Origin: Henriciella sp.
GTDB lineage: Bacteria > Pseudomonadota > Alphaproteobacteria > Caulobacterales > Hyphomonadaceae
Direction of reading: 5' to 3'
Assembly (NCBI RefSeq): GCF_029937755.1
Contig: NZ_JAPYPG010000006.1
Span: forward strand, 186,001 to 250,000
DNA: 64,000 nucleotides
Translations under genes and position numbers: made by a program
Part shown: piece by piece, positions 1 through 8,857 of the stretch
How positions within the stretch are numbered: position 1 is the first letter of the stretch
Layout of the letters: each line of letters starts with the position of its first letter
Notes under the pieces: model-generated
Seen by the model: only the letters and a program-made list of their open reading frames with translations
Databases searched by the model: none
What the model was told of the DNA's origin: nothing

Positions 1-285
1 GGCGATGTCCTCGTCGATCTCGACCGCGCAGCTCTGTTCGACGACATAGCGCACCCCTGCAGCCGGGCAGTCCTGCTCAGCGGTGAGTTCGCAATCGAAG
101 TTCAGCGGATCTTCGGTCGGGATGAGACGGGCCTGGCCATTGAAGCGGCAAATATCATTGAGGTCGGCCTCGAAGGTCCAGAGGCCGGCGAGGTTGGGAG
201 GCAGCGTATCGGTCTGGGCCAGCACCGGTGCCGCCGGCGTTACGGCCATGAGAACGGAAAGGGCGAGGGCTGCTCTCGAAATCAC
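1..285 (-). CDS. Small secreted protein, C-terminus outside window
   Basis: Function unknown. A GTG start at 283-285 overlaps the TGA of the upstream gene (GTGA), so the two are translationally coupled. The first 22 or so residues form a signal peptide ending near VLAQ. The mature part contains GLWTFEAD, FDCELTAEQDC and YVVEQSC and is clearly related to the next gene (GNWTFQTK, YDCELTAVEVC, VVLQQC). The cysteines are conserved between the two, which suggests disulfides in a small periplasmic domain. The gene runs off the left edge after 95 codons. I do not recognise a named family. Confidence 0.75.
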   Translation of the reverse strand, partial: MISRAALALSVLMAVTPAAPVLAQTDTLPPNLAGLWTFEADLNDICRFNGQARLIPTEDPLNFDCELTAEQDCPAAGVRYVVEQSCAVEIDEDIA

Positions 286-740
286 GAAATGCCTTCCTCG
301 GCGCGGATGAAGATGGCGGGCGCGGTCGCAGCCGAGACGAGCGAGCCATACATGCGTTTGGTGCTCTGGATCGTCAGCGCGAAATTGTCCGGGACATAGA
401 CGAGACCTTCGAGCTTCGACTCCAGAAACTGGTCGATCTCCGAGCGGATGGAGAGCTGGTTGTCGAAGCGGCGCGCGGTGCATTGCTGCAACACGACCGA
501 GCGGCCCCACATGGAGCAGACTTCCACAGCGGTCAGCTCGCAGTCATAGACCCCGGACTCTGCATCCGGGGTGAGGCGCATCGTGCCGGTCATGACGCAT
601 TGGCCTTCGCGGTAAGGCTTGGTCTGGAAGGTCCAGTTGCCGAGGATGTCGCCCGGATCCTTGTCGCCTTCCGTTGCCTGCGCGCCGGGCGTCATGACGG
701 CGAGGCAGGCAGCGAGGCAGGCGGCAAGGGCAAGGCGCAT
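282..740 (-). CDS. Small secreted cysteine-containing protein, paralog of its downstream neighbour
   Basis: A 152-residue protein with a clear signal peptide (MRLALAACLAACLAVMTPGAQA). The mature domain begins around residue 35 with GNWTFQTK and holds cysteines in YDCELTAVEVCSMWG and VVLQQCTARRF. The same spacing recurs in the next gene, so this is a tandem duplication. The second half (QFLESKLEGLVYVPDNFALTI) may be a beta-rich ligand-binding fold, but that is a guess. It is likely periplasmic or outer-membrane associated. No function can be assigned. Confidence 0.75.
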   Translation of the reverse strand: MRLALAACLAACLAVMTPGAQATEGDKDPGDILGNWTFQTKPYREGQCVMTGTMRLTPDAESGVYDCELTAVEVCSMWGRSVVLQQCTARRFDNQLSIRSEIDQFLESKLEGLVYVPDNFALTIQSTKRMYGSLVSAATAPAIFIRAEEGIS

Positions 741-813
741 CGGGACAGCTCCGGGAGGCGGGCGTTTTGTTCTCGACGCCAGAAGACCGCGTCAAAGGGG
801 CGAGATCAAGGCG

Positions 814-1962
814 TTATCCTGCCGAAATGACCTCGATTTCCATCGGCTTGAGACCTGTCTTGAAGGCCAGCGGACTGTCGGTCTTCGGCAGGTTCAGCAT
901 CGCATCGATAGCGGCTTTCGCTTTCACGCGGACCTCTTCGTCGATCTCGACCTCGTGCTTCATCTCGATCAGGCAGTCGAGAATATTCTCGAGTGTGATC
1001 TGCTTCATGTGCGGGCAGAGATTACACGGGCGCACGAAGTTCACGCCGGGGTTTTCGGCGGCGACATTGTCGCTCATCGAGCACTCGGTCAGCAGGACGA
1101 CCTTGTTCGGGCTGTTGTCCTTCACATAATTCGCGAGCGCGGCGGTGGAGCCGGCAAAGTCGGCCGCTTCCAGCACGTCCGGGGGGCATTCCGGGTGCGC
1201 GAGGATCATCACGCCTGGATGGGCTTCACGCAGCTGGCTCACATCATCGGCATTGAACAGCTCATGCACTTCGCAGGCGCCCGGCCATGTAATGATGCGG
1301 ATATCGGTCTGCGCGGCGACATTCCTGGCAAGGTACTGGTCCGGCACGAGGATGACCGTGTCGGTGTTCCATTCCTTGGCGATGGCCTCGACGACCTGCG
1401 CGGCATTGGAGCTCGTGCAGGTGATGTCACACTCGGCTTTTACGTCGGCGGTCGTGTTCACATAGGTGACGACCGGATAGTCCGGATAGCGCTCCTTGAT
1501 CAGGCGCACATCGGGGCCGGTGATCGAGGCGGCCAGCGAGCAGCCGGCTTCAAGGCTCGGGATCAGCACGGTCTTTTCCGGTGCGAGAATCTTGGAGGTC
1601 TCGGCCATGAAGTGCACCCCGGCCTGGACGATGACGTCGGCATCGGTCTCGGCCGCTTCGCGTGCGAGCTGAAGCGAGTCACCGGTAAAATCGCCGACGA
1701 GGCGGAAGATGTCCGGCGTCATGTAATTGTGCGCGAGGATGACGGCGTTCCTGGCCTTTTTCAGGCGGTTGATCTCGGCCACAAGCGGCGCGATCGACGG
1801 CCACTCCATCGGGGTGATGAAGTCGGAGACGAGGGGATAGAGATCGTCGGTCTCTGCCTTGACGGCATCGTCATAGGCCAGTCCGCGCGCGTCTGCAGCG
1901 CTCTGCGCGCGCAACGGTGTCGGGGTCGGGCAACCCGGTCCGGAATCAATCAGTCTGGCCAT
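814..1962 (-). CDS. nadA: Quinolinate synthase NadA
   Basis: Condenses iminoaspartate with dihydroxyacetone phosphate to quinolinate in de novo NAD synthesis, using a [4Fe-4S] cluster in the cytoplasm. The 382-residue protein has the family's threefold layout, with substrate segment AHNY at 77-80. The three cluster cysteines are visible: C141 in EAGCSLA, C230 in WPGACEVHE, and C313 or C316 in [10 protein letters not shown]. The roughly 50-residue N-terminal extension before the core is common in alphaproteobacterial NadA. No nadB or nadC lies next to it here, so it appears to be transcribed alone. Nothing is odd about it. Confidence 0.96.
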   Translation of the reverse strand: MARLIDSGPGCPTPTPLRAQSAADARGLAYDDAVKAETDDLYPLVSDFITPMEWPSIAPLVAEINRLKKARNAVILAHNYMTPDIFRLVGDFTGDSLQLAREAAETDADVIVQAGVHFMAETSKILAPEKTVLIPSLEAGCSLAASITGPDVRLIKERYPDYPVVTYVNTTADVKAECDITCTSSNAAQVVEAIAKEWNTDTVILVPDQYLARNVAAQTDIRIITWPGACEVHELFNADDVSQLREAHPGVMILAHPECPPDVLEAADFAGSTAALANYVKDNSPNKVVLLTECSMSDNVAAENPGVNFVRPCNLCPHMKQITLENILDCLIEMKHEVEIDEEVRVKAKAAIDAMLNLPKTDSPLAFKTGLKPMEIEVISAG

Positions 1963-2312
1963 GGTCAGTCTCCATGCTTTTGCTCAATATGAGCATTATG
2001 TGGGCCTGCGAAGCTCCGAATTCAAGACCTTCCGGCTGGAAAGAGAGAACCCGGGGACACGCCTCACCCTTATAGGCCGGGTGAGCAAAAGGCGCATTTA
2101 GACCTCAGGGTTGGGTTTGGCAAGGGCTGTGTCGAAATTGTGACGATTCGCGCTCGCGCATGCGGCGCAATACCGGGGCAGGGCGGAGGCCCGAAAAAGA
2201 ATCCCAGAAGAGTCAGAGCCTTGTTTCGAAATTAAGATTCCGTTTACCAAAAAAGACTCGCCATGAGAACAAAGCAAGAATATACGGGCCATCGGAACGG
2301 AAGGAGAACATC
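1963..2312. other. Divergent intergenic region with one hairpin
   Basis: About 350 bases between the nadA start and the next gene on the plus strand. A perfect 7-bp stem (CTCACCC 2063-2069, GGGTGAG 2079-2085) with a 9-nt loop lies about 100 bases upstream of nadA. It has no T tract and could be a regulatory hairpin or an operator. I see no recognisable riboswitch and no convincing ORF. The longer frame open from 2160 lacks a good ribosome site and reads low-complexity basic residues. Confidence 0.4.
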
Positions 2313-2660
2313 ATGGCAAGGGTCAGTTTTTGTGGTCGGTCGGGACGCGCCTGGAGTTTTACCGAGAGGGGACTGGAGACAGACTGGGCCCGGCAGCCGG
2401 GCATCGCCCTGTTTGCCGCTCCGGATACTTATGGCTGGCGCATCATCCGCATGGTCGAGATGACCGGGCGGATGCACGACGTCCAGCCGGTTTGGGCACA
2501 GCTAGATGCAGCCCGCTATGGCGCGAAGGCGATATTCGTGCATGAAGAAAGTGATTTCGAGGCGCGCCGTGCTGTTTTGGCCGATCTCGAAGCGGGTCTG
2601 AGCCCGGTTTTGCCAGTTTTTTCCGGCGCTCAGCCCGCACCCGTTCGTATGGCCGCGTAA
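2313..2660 (+). CDS. Conserved-looking small hypothetical protein
   Basis: A 115-residue protein. The start was chosen because a strong ribosome site (GGAAGGAGAA, 2298-2307) sits just before ATG 2313, although the frame is open further upstream. There is no signal peptide or TM segment. It is rich in Trp and aromatic residues (RAWSFTERG, YGWRIIRMVEM, QPVWAQLDAARYGAKAIFV), so it is probably a small globular cytoplasmic protein. It stands alone between nadA and a convergent lipoprotein gene. I do not recognise the family and assign no function. Confidence 0.65.
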   Translation: MARVSFCGRSGRAWSFTERGLETDWARQPGIALFAAPDTYGWRIIRMVEMTGRMHDVQPVWAQLDAARYGAKAIFVHEESDFEARRAVLADLEAGLSPVLPVFSGAQPAPVRMAA

Positions 2661-2677
2661 GCGCCTGGGTCTGAACC

Positions 2678-4537
2678 CTAGCGTTTCAGCAATTCGCCAT
2701 ACCAGGCTTCCACGTCCGCTTCGACCATGTCGAGCGGGCGGGGGCCACCGGTCAGGACCGCCGAATTGAACGCCGCAGCGTCGAAGCGCCCGCCGAGGAC
2801 TGCTTCCGCCCGCGTGCGAATATCCAGGATGCGCTGGCGGCCGTAGAAATAGGATGCTGCCTGACCCGGCCACACGGCATAGCGCGCCACTTCCTCCTGC
2901 ATCTCCTGGCGCGGCAGGCCCGTCGTCTCGACAAGATAGTCGACGGCTTCCTGTCGGCTCCACTGGTCGGAATGAATGCCGGTATCCACGACAAGGCGCG
3001 CGGCACGAAACAGGATGGACTGGAGATAGCCGATCCGGCCCAGCGCATCCCTCGCATAGAGGCCTTCGGCGTCGGCCAGATCCTCGGCATAGACGCCCCA
3101 GCCCTCGCCATAGGCGGTGTCCCAGATCATCTGGCGCAGCAGCGGGAACCGGCTTTCGGACGCCGATTGGCTGCTCTCGATATGATGGCCCGGCACGCCC
3201 TCATGGAAGAGAAGGGTGGGAAGGGAGAAGTCCGGCCAGCCGGCTGTTTCGGCAAGATTGATCTGGACCAGGCCCGGGCTCGAGCCGTTGGCCGTGGCCG
3301 GCACATAGCTCGCGCCGGTAAAGGTGGCCTCGCGATAGGCCGGCATACGGGTAATGATCAGGGTGGCTTCAGGCGGCAGTTTCATCACATCCGGCATGAT
3401 CACCTCGGCATCCGCGAGAATGCCATCCAGCCGGGTGAGGATGGCCTCGCGGCCCTCCGGGGTCGGTTCATAGACCTGTCCTGAAGAGGCCGCGAGCAGG
3501 CGCAGGCGATCCGGCACGCTGCCCGCCGTCAGCCCGATCGAGGCAAAGGCGGCGTCGAGTTCGGCGGTGATCGTCTCGACCGCCTCCAGCCCCTCATTGT
3601 GGAGGAAGTCCGGCGTGGTGTCCGGCTCCGTATAATAGGCCAGCACATCACGGTAATACTGGTCGCCTTGCGGCAGTGTCCAGACGCCCGGCGCCTCGGG
3701 CGCGCCGGTTTTCAGGGTCGCGATCTCATTGGCGAAGGTCACATAGGCCGGGATCACCTCTTCGAGCATAATCTCGGCCGCAGCCCGGCGGTAATCATTG
3801 GCGCTGCGATCCTCACGCGGTTCCAGCCCCGCCACGACATTGCCAAAGGTTTGCAGCAGCGGATGGGCATCGACCGGCTGGGCGGCAAAGGCGCGAAGCC
3901 GCGTTTCCAGCAGGTCGAGAACGAAGCGCGGCGGGATGATGCCATTGGCGGCATCCGAGACAAGCCGGCGGCGTTCGTCGGCAATCGCGCCGGGCAGGGC
4001 GGCAAGCCGTTCGAGATAGGCCTCGGCGTCCTTGTGGCTGGCGAGAGGCTGGCTGGAGATCAGCAGGTCCGGCACATCGACCCAGGCGCCCGACATCGGG
4101 TCGACCGCATAGGGCCGTGCCATGCCGGGGCTGTAACGCCCATAGCCATAGGCTTCGAGCGCCGTCAGGTCGCGATATTCCTGCTGGATGATATCGACAT
4201 GCCGGGCCAGCTGGCTGTCACCCGGAATGGGGGGCACTGCGTTCAGGCGGCTGAGCAGTTCGAGCCTCAGCAGGCGGGCCCGCTCGAAGCGGGCCTGGGA
4301 GCGGTCGTCCAGCCGGTCATGGAAGGGAAAGCCGATCCGGGCCTCTTCCATGCCGAGACGGGTTGCGGTTTCCGGGGACAGGGCAAGCTCTGTATTGGCA
4401 GTATCACGGAAGGCCTGGTTGATCTCCCGAACGGTGTGGCGGGCAATGCCATCCTCGTTCACCGGCGGCGAACAGGCGCCCAGCCAGCCGGCGCAAAAAA
4501 GGCCTGAAATTACAATCTTGTTCAGGTCCAGCTTCAT
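2678..4537 (-). CDS. DUF885 family lipoprotein, metallopeptidase-like
   Basis: A 619-residue DUF885 protein. The N-terminus is a lipoprotein signal with lipobox LGAC, so it is membrane-anchored and faces the periplasm. HEGVPGHH near residue 450 resembles an HExxH-type metal site and is the family signature. DUF885 proteins are related to carboxypeptidase-like zinc peptidases, but the substrate is unknown. I chose the ATG at 4537, preceded by GAGAGAA, over the ATG four codons upstream. It converges with the preceding plus-strand gene, leaving only 17 bases between them. Confidence 0.85.
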   Translation of the reverse strand: MKLDLNKIVISGLFCAGWLGACSPPVNEDGIARHTVREINQAFRDTANTELALSPETATRLGMEEARIGFPFHDRLDDRSQARFERARLLRLELLSRLNAVPPIPGDSQLARHVDIIQQEYRDLTALEAYGYGRYSPGMARPYAVDPMSGAWVDVPDLLISSQPLASHKDAEAYLERLAALPGAIADERRRLVSDAANGIIPPRFVLDLLETRLRAFAAQPVDAHPLLQTFGNVVAGLEPREDRSANDYRRAAAEIMLEEVIPAYVTFANEIATLKTGAPEAPGVWTLPQGDQYYRDVLAYYTEPDTTPDFLHNEGLEAVETITAELDAAFASIGLTAGSVPDRLRLLAASSGQVYEPTPEGREAILTRLDGILADAEVIMPDVMKLPPEATLIITRMPAYREATFTGASYVPATANGSSPGLVQINLAETAGWPDFSLPTLLFHEGVPGHHIESSQSASESRFPLLRQMIWDTAYGEGWGVYAEDLADAEGLYARDALGRIGYLQSILFRAARLVVDTGIHSDQWSRQEAVDYLVETTGLPRQEMQEEVARYAVWPGQAASYFYGRQRILDIRTRAEAVLGGRFDAAAFNSAVLTGGPRPLDMVEADVEAWYGELLKR

Positions 4538-4667
4538 GAATTCTCTCATGTGGAAAAAGCGTGCTTCATGACACCTTCGTCACAGTCGCAGTTTAATGTC
4601 TGTTCTCCGGTTGTCGCTTTTTGGCATATCCGGTAAGCCGTGCCGATCAGTTAACAGGAGTTTCCTC

Positions 4668-5495
4668 GTGGAAAATACACAGCCTGCACAGGGATCGCCG
4701 CTTAGCGGACAGGTGCTCTTCTATTCCAATCCCCAGCCTCTGTCTTCCGAGCAGCATGGCGGTCTGGGCCTGAAGCAGATCGAAAAGCCATTTGCCTTCC
4801 TTGGCAAGGCGCATGCTGTTCCGCTGACGGTCAATGAATTCGGTCTGGCATCGACGTCCTATCCGATCATCTTCGTCGGTGAGGAGAAGACCCCGATCGG
4901 TGCGATGGGTATCCGTCAGGACGAGAACCTGTTCGTGGCCGAAGACGGCACCGTGGCCAGCGATTTCTATGTGCCGGCCTTTGCGCGCCGCTATCCCTTC
5001 GTCTTCGCGAACGACCAGTCGCAGGAGCGCCTGCTGCTCTGTGTCGACCGTGATGCGCCGATGGTCTCCAATCAGCCGGACGTGCCCTTCTTCGAGAACG
5101 GCCAGCCGACCCAGTACACGCAGAACGCCATGGAGTTCTGCCAGGAGTTCGAACGCCAGCGCCGCAGCACGGAACAGTTCGTGAAGCGCATGACCGAGCT
5201 CGGCCTGTTCACCCAGAAGTCGGCCAACTTCCAGCCGCGCGATGCACAAGGCCAGCCGTCAGGTGACCAGCAGCGCATTGCCGAATACTGGGCGATCGAC
5301 GAGCAGAAGCTCAATGAACTGCCGGATGACCAGCTGGCACAGCTGCACCGTGAAGGCATTCTCGGCGCCTGCTATGCGCACATCATCTCGCTGCTGAACT
5401 GGTCGCGCGTGCTGAACCGCGCCATGCAGAAGCAGGCCCCGCAGACCCCGCCGCAGCCGCAAGGTGGCTCGGAAGGTCCGCACCTGCAGATCTAG
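4668..5495 (+). CDS. SapC family protein
   Basis: A 275-residue protein matching the SapC family, named for a Campylobacter S-layer locus and widespread as a stand-alone gene in alphaproteobacteria. Typical features are the N-terminal HGGLGLKQ block, the strand-rich centre (FVPAFARRYPFVFAN, LLLCVDRD) and FENGQPTQYTQNAMEFCQEFERQ. The role is unproven. I chose GTG 4668 because ACAGGAG (4654-4660) precedes it at normal spacing; an in-frame ATG at 4596 has no such site. The Pro/Gln-rich tail (QKQAPQTPPQPQ) may be disordered. An intrinsic terminator follows. Confidence 0.85.
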   Translation: MENTQPAQGSPLSGQVLFYSNPQPLSSEQHGGLGLKQIEKPFAFLGKAHAVPLTVNEFGLASTSYPIIFVGEEKTPIGAMGIRQDENLFVAEDGTVASDFYVPAFARRYPFVFANDQSQERLLLCVDRDAPMVSNQPDVPFFENGQPTQYTQNAMEFCQEFERQRRSTEQFVKRMTELGLFTQKSANFQPRDAQGQPSGDQQRIAEYWAIDEQKLNELPDDQLAQLHREGILGACYAHIISLLNWSRVLNRAMQKQAPQTPPQPQGGSEGPHLQI

Positions 5496-5536
5496 TCAGC
5501 GGGGAAACCCGTTGCTCAGTATCTCAAGATAATGAA

Positions 5537-5565
5537 AGCCCCGGCCATCTGGTCGGGGCTTTTTT
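5537..5565 (+). terminator. Intrinsic terminator after the SapC-family gene
   Basis: Perfect 7-bp stem AGCCCCG (5537-5543) and CGGGGCT (5554-5560) followed directly by five Ts. Confidence 0.9.
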
Positions 5566-5600
5566 ATTGGCCTTGTGGGAACGACAGAGCCTGACCCGCG

Positions 5601-5711
5601 TCAGCGTTTGCTGAACCAGCCGCCAAATCGGCGGCTTATGGCCAGCAGGACGACAATACTCAGGCCAAGGGCCAAAGCGAAGGCAAGAGAGCTAAAAAGC
5701 GGTTCTGACAT
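5601..5711 (-). CDS. 36-residue single-pass membrane microprotein
   Basis: Reads MSEPLFSSLAFALALG followed by a strongly hydrophobic helix, then RRFGGWFSKR. This layout of a short N-terminus, one TM helix and a basic cytoplasmic tail is typical of bacterial membrane microproteins. AAAGG lies 8 bases upstream of the ATG at 5711. The frame stays open upstream, but the longer version adds no recognisable sequence. It lies between a terminator and the divergent DsbD-like gene. Function unknown; it could be a chance ORF. Confidence 0.45.
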   Translation of the reverse strand: MSEPLFSSLAFALALGLSIVVLLAISRRFGGWFSKR

Positions 5712-5971
5712 GAATTGCGCCTTTATATGCGCGTCGAGCCGGACGCTCGGTTTCGTATACAAGCTATAATAGGGGCTGCCCCCGCACAATAAGCGGCGAC
5801 CACAAATCCGGTTAATCTTGATTGAGATTCCGTCGTTCCAGCCGTCCATGGGGAGCAATGGCTGGAGACAGGGTTGCTGGTGATGCGCTCACGTTTTGGC
5901 GAGGTGGTTCACAAACCGCTTGGAACAGTCATATGCCTTGGCAAACAATTGGCGGGAATGCGACAAACCAA

Positions 5972-8113
5972 ATGATGACAACAGGGTTGAAAATTTTCCT
6001 GGCCGCGATGGCCCTCTGGCTGGGTATGGCGTCAGCAAATGCTGACCCCGTTGATGGCGGCCATGCCCGTGTTGACCTGATCAGCGAGCGCGCGGTGGCC
6101 ACACCCGGGGAGACCCTCTGGCTCGGCTTCAGCTTCGAGATCGACGAGAACTGGCACATCTACTGGAAGAATGCTGGCGACGCGGGAATTCCGCCGCGGA
6201 TGTACTGGGACGAGGAAACCGGGCTGCCTGTCGACCAGATCGGTGAGATCGAATGGCCTGTGCCGCATATGATCCCGGTCGTCGAAGGCGAGATCATGGA
6301 TTATGGCTATGACGACCGCATTGTCCTGCCATTCCCGGTCACTTTGCCGGAGAGCGCCGAAGATGCGATGCGCTTTGGCGGGACACTCGATTATCTGATC
6401 TGCAAGGACATCTGCATCCCGGAATCCGTCGAGCTGGAGCTCTTCCTCGATGTCGGTGAAAGCCAGGTCCCGGACATGGAAGGGGCCGAGCTGATTGCGG
6501 GCGCGCTTGAAAAGGTGCCGCCGCAATTCGAAGGCGAAGCGCGTCTGACGCGTCAGGGCGATAGCTGGATCCTGTCGCTTGCGGGGGGGCAGGTCGCTGG
6601 ACAGGTCGGAGACGCCCGCTTCTTCCCCGACACTCATGACATTGTCCACGCTGCTGACCAGCCGTCAGAGTTCGGTGATGAGGGGCTGCGCCTGACATTG
6701 AAGCCAGATGCTGACGCCATACCGGAGACGCTCTCCGGCGTCGTCACGATCGGCCAGGGTGAGAGCGAGCGCATCGCGGTGCGCATCGAGGCGGAGCAAG
6801 GCGATGCGCTGGAGGGCACGACCGGCATTGCCGCGCCGGCTGCCCGCAACGGGGCAGGCGAAGGCGCCGGGAGTGGACCGAATTTGATCCTGCTGCTGTC
6901 GGCTGCGCTGCTGGGTGGGCTGATCCTCAACCTGATGCCGTGCGTCCTGCCGGTCCTGTCGATCAAGGCGGTCGGCATGGTGCAGGCCGCGGCCCGGGGC
7001 GAGAAGGCGCATCTGCGCGCGCATGGCCTCTGGTATACGGCTGGTGTGCTCATCTGCTTCGCGGCGACCGGCATCATCTTTCTGGCACTAAGGTCTGCGG
7101 GCCAGTTCGTGAGCCTTGGCTTCCAGCTGCAGTATCCGGCCGTGGTGGCAGGGCTCGCCCTGCTCATGGTGCTGATCGGACTATGGCTGCTCGGCCTCTT
7201 TAATCTCGGCACCTCTATGCAGAATGTCGGCTCCGGCCTTGCCGACAGGCGGGGCAGTGCGGGCGCTTTCTTTACCGGCGTTCTGGCAGCAGTTGTCGGC
7301 GCGCCGTGTGTCGGTCCGTTCGTGGTTGGCGCGCTGGGGGCTGTGCTCGACAAGCCGGCGGTGACCGTCATGGCGGTCTTCCTGATGCTGGGCTTCGGTC
7401 TGGCGCTGCCTTTCCTCATCCTGAGCTTCGTGCCCGGCCTTCACCGCACGCTGCCAAAGCCGGGGCCGTGGATGGAGCGGCTGAAGCAGGCCTTTGCCTT
7501 CCCGATGTTCCTGACGGCGGCCTGGCTTGTCACTGTGCTCGGCAACCATCCGGCAGCCGGCGCGACCGCTTTCGGCGCCGTTATCCTCGCTTTCGGGGTC
7601 TGGCTGATCAGTGTCTCAGGTGGCAAGTTCCGTATGCCGGTCCTGGCGGCCGGCGCAGCCCTGGCCGTGCTCGCGATTGGCTGGCCGATTTTGACGGGCC
7701 TGCAGGAGGGCCCGGAAGCGGGGCAGACGGAGTCCTATGCCAGCGTCACGCCGGAACCCTGGTCGCCGCAACGGGTGGATGAATTGCTGGCCGAGGGGAA
7801 GGGCGTCTTCGTGGACTTTACGGCGAGCTGGTGTGCAACCTGCCAGGTCAACAAGCGCACCACATTGACAAGGGCGGATGTGCTCGATGCCATGGCTGAC
7901 GCGAATGTGAGCTTCCTTGTCGCGGATTTCACTCGCCCGGATGACGAGATTGCGGCAGAATTGAAAAAACGTGGAAGCCCGGGCGTGCCGATGTATCTTC
8001 TCTATGCCCCGGGGGCGAGTGAGCCGGACATCCTGCCAACGCTGCTCAACCCCGCCATGCTGAAGCGCAGGCTTGGCGCGTTCGAGACCGCTTCGCTCGA
8101 GCCTGACCAGTAA
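5972..8113 (+). CDS. DsbD-like cytochrome c biogenesis / thiol:disulfide interchange protein
   Basis: Carries electrons across the inner membrane to periplasmic thiol proteins. It has three parts: a signal peptide and an N-terminal DsbD/ScsB-like periplasmic domain (about residues 25-290, with the Cys pair in ICKDICIPE near 143-147); a multi-helix DsbD membrane domain (about 305-575, with LNLMPCVLPVLSIK and VGAPCVGPF carrying the redox cysteines); and a C-terminal thioredoxin domain with CATC near residue 621. I chose ATG 5972 because a signal peptide follows at once; the upstream frame to 5822 has no good ribosome site. A redoxin starts 26 bases downstream and is the likely partner. Confidence 0.9.
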   Translation: MMTTGLKIFLAAMALWLGMASANADPVDGGHARVDLISERAVATPGETLWLGFSFEIDENWHIYWKNAGDAGIPPRMYWDEETGLPVDQIGEIEWPVPHMIPVVEGEIMDYGYDDRIVLPFPVTLPESAEDAMRFGGTLDYLICKDICIPESVELELFLDVGESQVPDMEGAELIAGALEKVPPQFEGEARLTRQGDSWILSLAGGQVAGQVGDARFFPDTHDIVHAADQPSEFGDEGLRLTLKPDADAIPETLSGVVTIGQGESERIAVRIEAEQGDALEGTTGIAAPAARNGAGEGAGSGPNLILLLSAALLGGLILNLMPCVLPVLSIKAVGMVQAAARGEKAHLRAHGLWYTAGVLICFAATGIIFLALRSAGQFVSLGFQLQYPAVVAGLALLMVLIGLWLLGLFNLGTSMQNVGSGLADRRGSAGAFFTGVLAAVVGAPCVGPFVVGALGAVLDKPAVTVMAVFLMLGFGLALPFLILSFVPGLHRTLPKPGPWMERLKQAFAFPMFLTAAWLVTVLGNHPAAGATAFGAVILAFGVWLISVSGGKFRMPVLAAGAALAVLAIGWPILTGLQEGPEAGQTESYASVTPEPWSPQRVDELLAEGKGVFVDFTASWCATCQVNKRTTLTRADVLDAMADANVSFLVADFTRPDDEIAAELKKRGSPGVPMYLLYAPGASEPDILPTLLNPAMLKRRLGAFETASLEPDQ

Positions 8114-8139
8114 CCCGTCCCCTCAAGGAGACTGATCCA

Positions 8140-8793
8140 ATGCCGACCCTTACCCGCAGAAACCTTAGCCTTGCTTCCGGCATGGCCGCCGCCGTCGCGC
8201 TGAGCGCGGCCGCGCTTATCGCCTTTTCCGCAGAAGCCTCGCCCGCCCCGGAGCCGGGCACGCTGGCGCCTGACTTCAGCGGCACCACAACGGATGGCGA
8301 GACGGTGTCGCTGTCGGACTTTGACGGCAAGACCGTCGTCCTGGAATGGACCAATGATGGCTGCCCCTTCGTGCAGAAGCATTATGCCGAGCCGCCGATG
8401 AACATGCAGAGCCTTCAGGTGGATGACGCCGCTGGCGATGATGTCGTCTGGCTGCAGATCATCTCGTCTGCGCCCGGCAAGCAGGGCCATGTTTCCGGTG
8501 ATGAAGCCGAAGCGATCAATGAGGGGCGGGATGCTGCGCCGGACCATGTGATCCTTGACCCGTCAGGCGATATCGGCCGTCTCTACGATGCGAAGACCAC
8601 CCCGCACATGTTCGTCATCAGAGGTGACCAACAGGTTGCTTATGCCGGCGCGATCGACTCCATCCGCTCGGCCCGTGTCGAGGATATCGCGAAAGCTGAC
8701 AATTATGTCCGCGAGGCGCTGGCCGCCGTCGAAGCCAGTGAGCCGGTCGAGGTCGCGTCGTCGAAGCCTTATGGCTGCTCGGTGAAATACTAG
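8140..8793 (+). CDS. Periplasmic redoxin (AhpC/TSA-like) with a single active cysteine
   Basis: A 217-residue thioredoxin-fold protein with an N-terminal signal peptide (about 1-32). The redoxin core starts at PAPEPGTLAPDFSGTTTDG and has WTNDGCPFVQKHY near residue 75. That gives one Cys where thioredoxins have CxxC, as in peroxiredoxin-like redoxins that need an external reductant. The C-terminal half holds GAIDSIRS and ends PYGCSVKY, a conserved tail with a second Cys that could resolve the first. AAGGAG precedes the ATG. Its position just downstream of the DsbD-like gene suggests it is reduced by it. Confidence 0.85.
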   Translation: MPTLTRRNLSLASGMAAAVALSAAALIAFSAEASPAPEPGTLAPDFSGTTTDGETVSLSDFDGKTVVLEWTNDGCPFVQKHYAEPPMNMQSLQVDDAAGDDVVWLQIISSAPGKQGHVSGDEAEAINEGRDAAPDHVILDPSGDIGRLYDAKTTPHMFVIRGDQQVAYAGAIDSIRSARVEDIAKADNYVREALAAVEASEPVEVASSKPYGCSVKY

Positions 8794-8819
8794 GCTCGCA
8801 AGTCAACACTGCCAGGAAA

Positions 8820-8849
8820 CCGTCGGGCGCAAGGCCCGGCGGCTTTTTT
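8820..8849 (+). terminator. Intrinsic terminator after the dsbD-like/redoxin operon
   Basis: GC-rich stem (CCGTCGGGC pairing with GCCCGGCGG, one mismatch) around a short loop, followed by C and six Ts. Confidence 0.85.
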
Positions 8850-8857
8850 CCTGGGCG

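Noticed and set aside
619-1992. Long plus-strand ORF of 457 codons opposite nadA
   Set aside because: Antisense shadow of nadA in high-GC DNA, full of Arg/Gly/His with no domain; nadA itself is certain.
5822-5971. Extended N-terminus for the DsbD-like gene
   Set aside because: The signal peptide begins right after ATG 5972, and the upstream residues are not signal-like or conserved in appearance.
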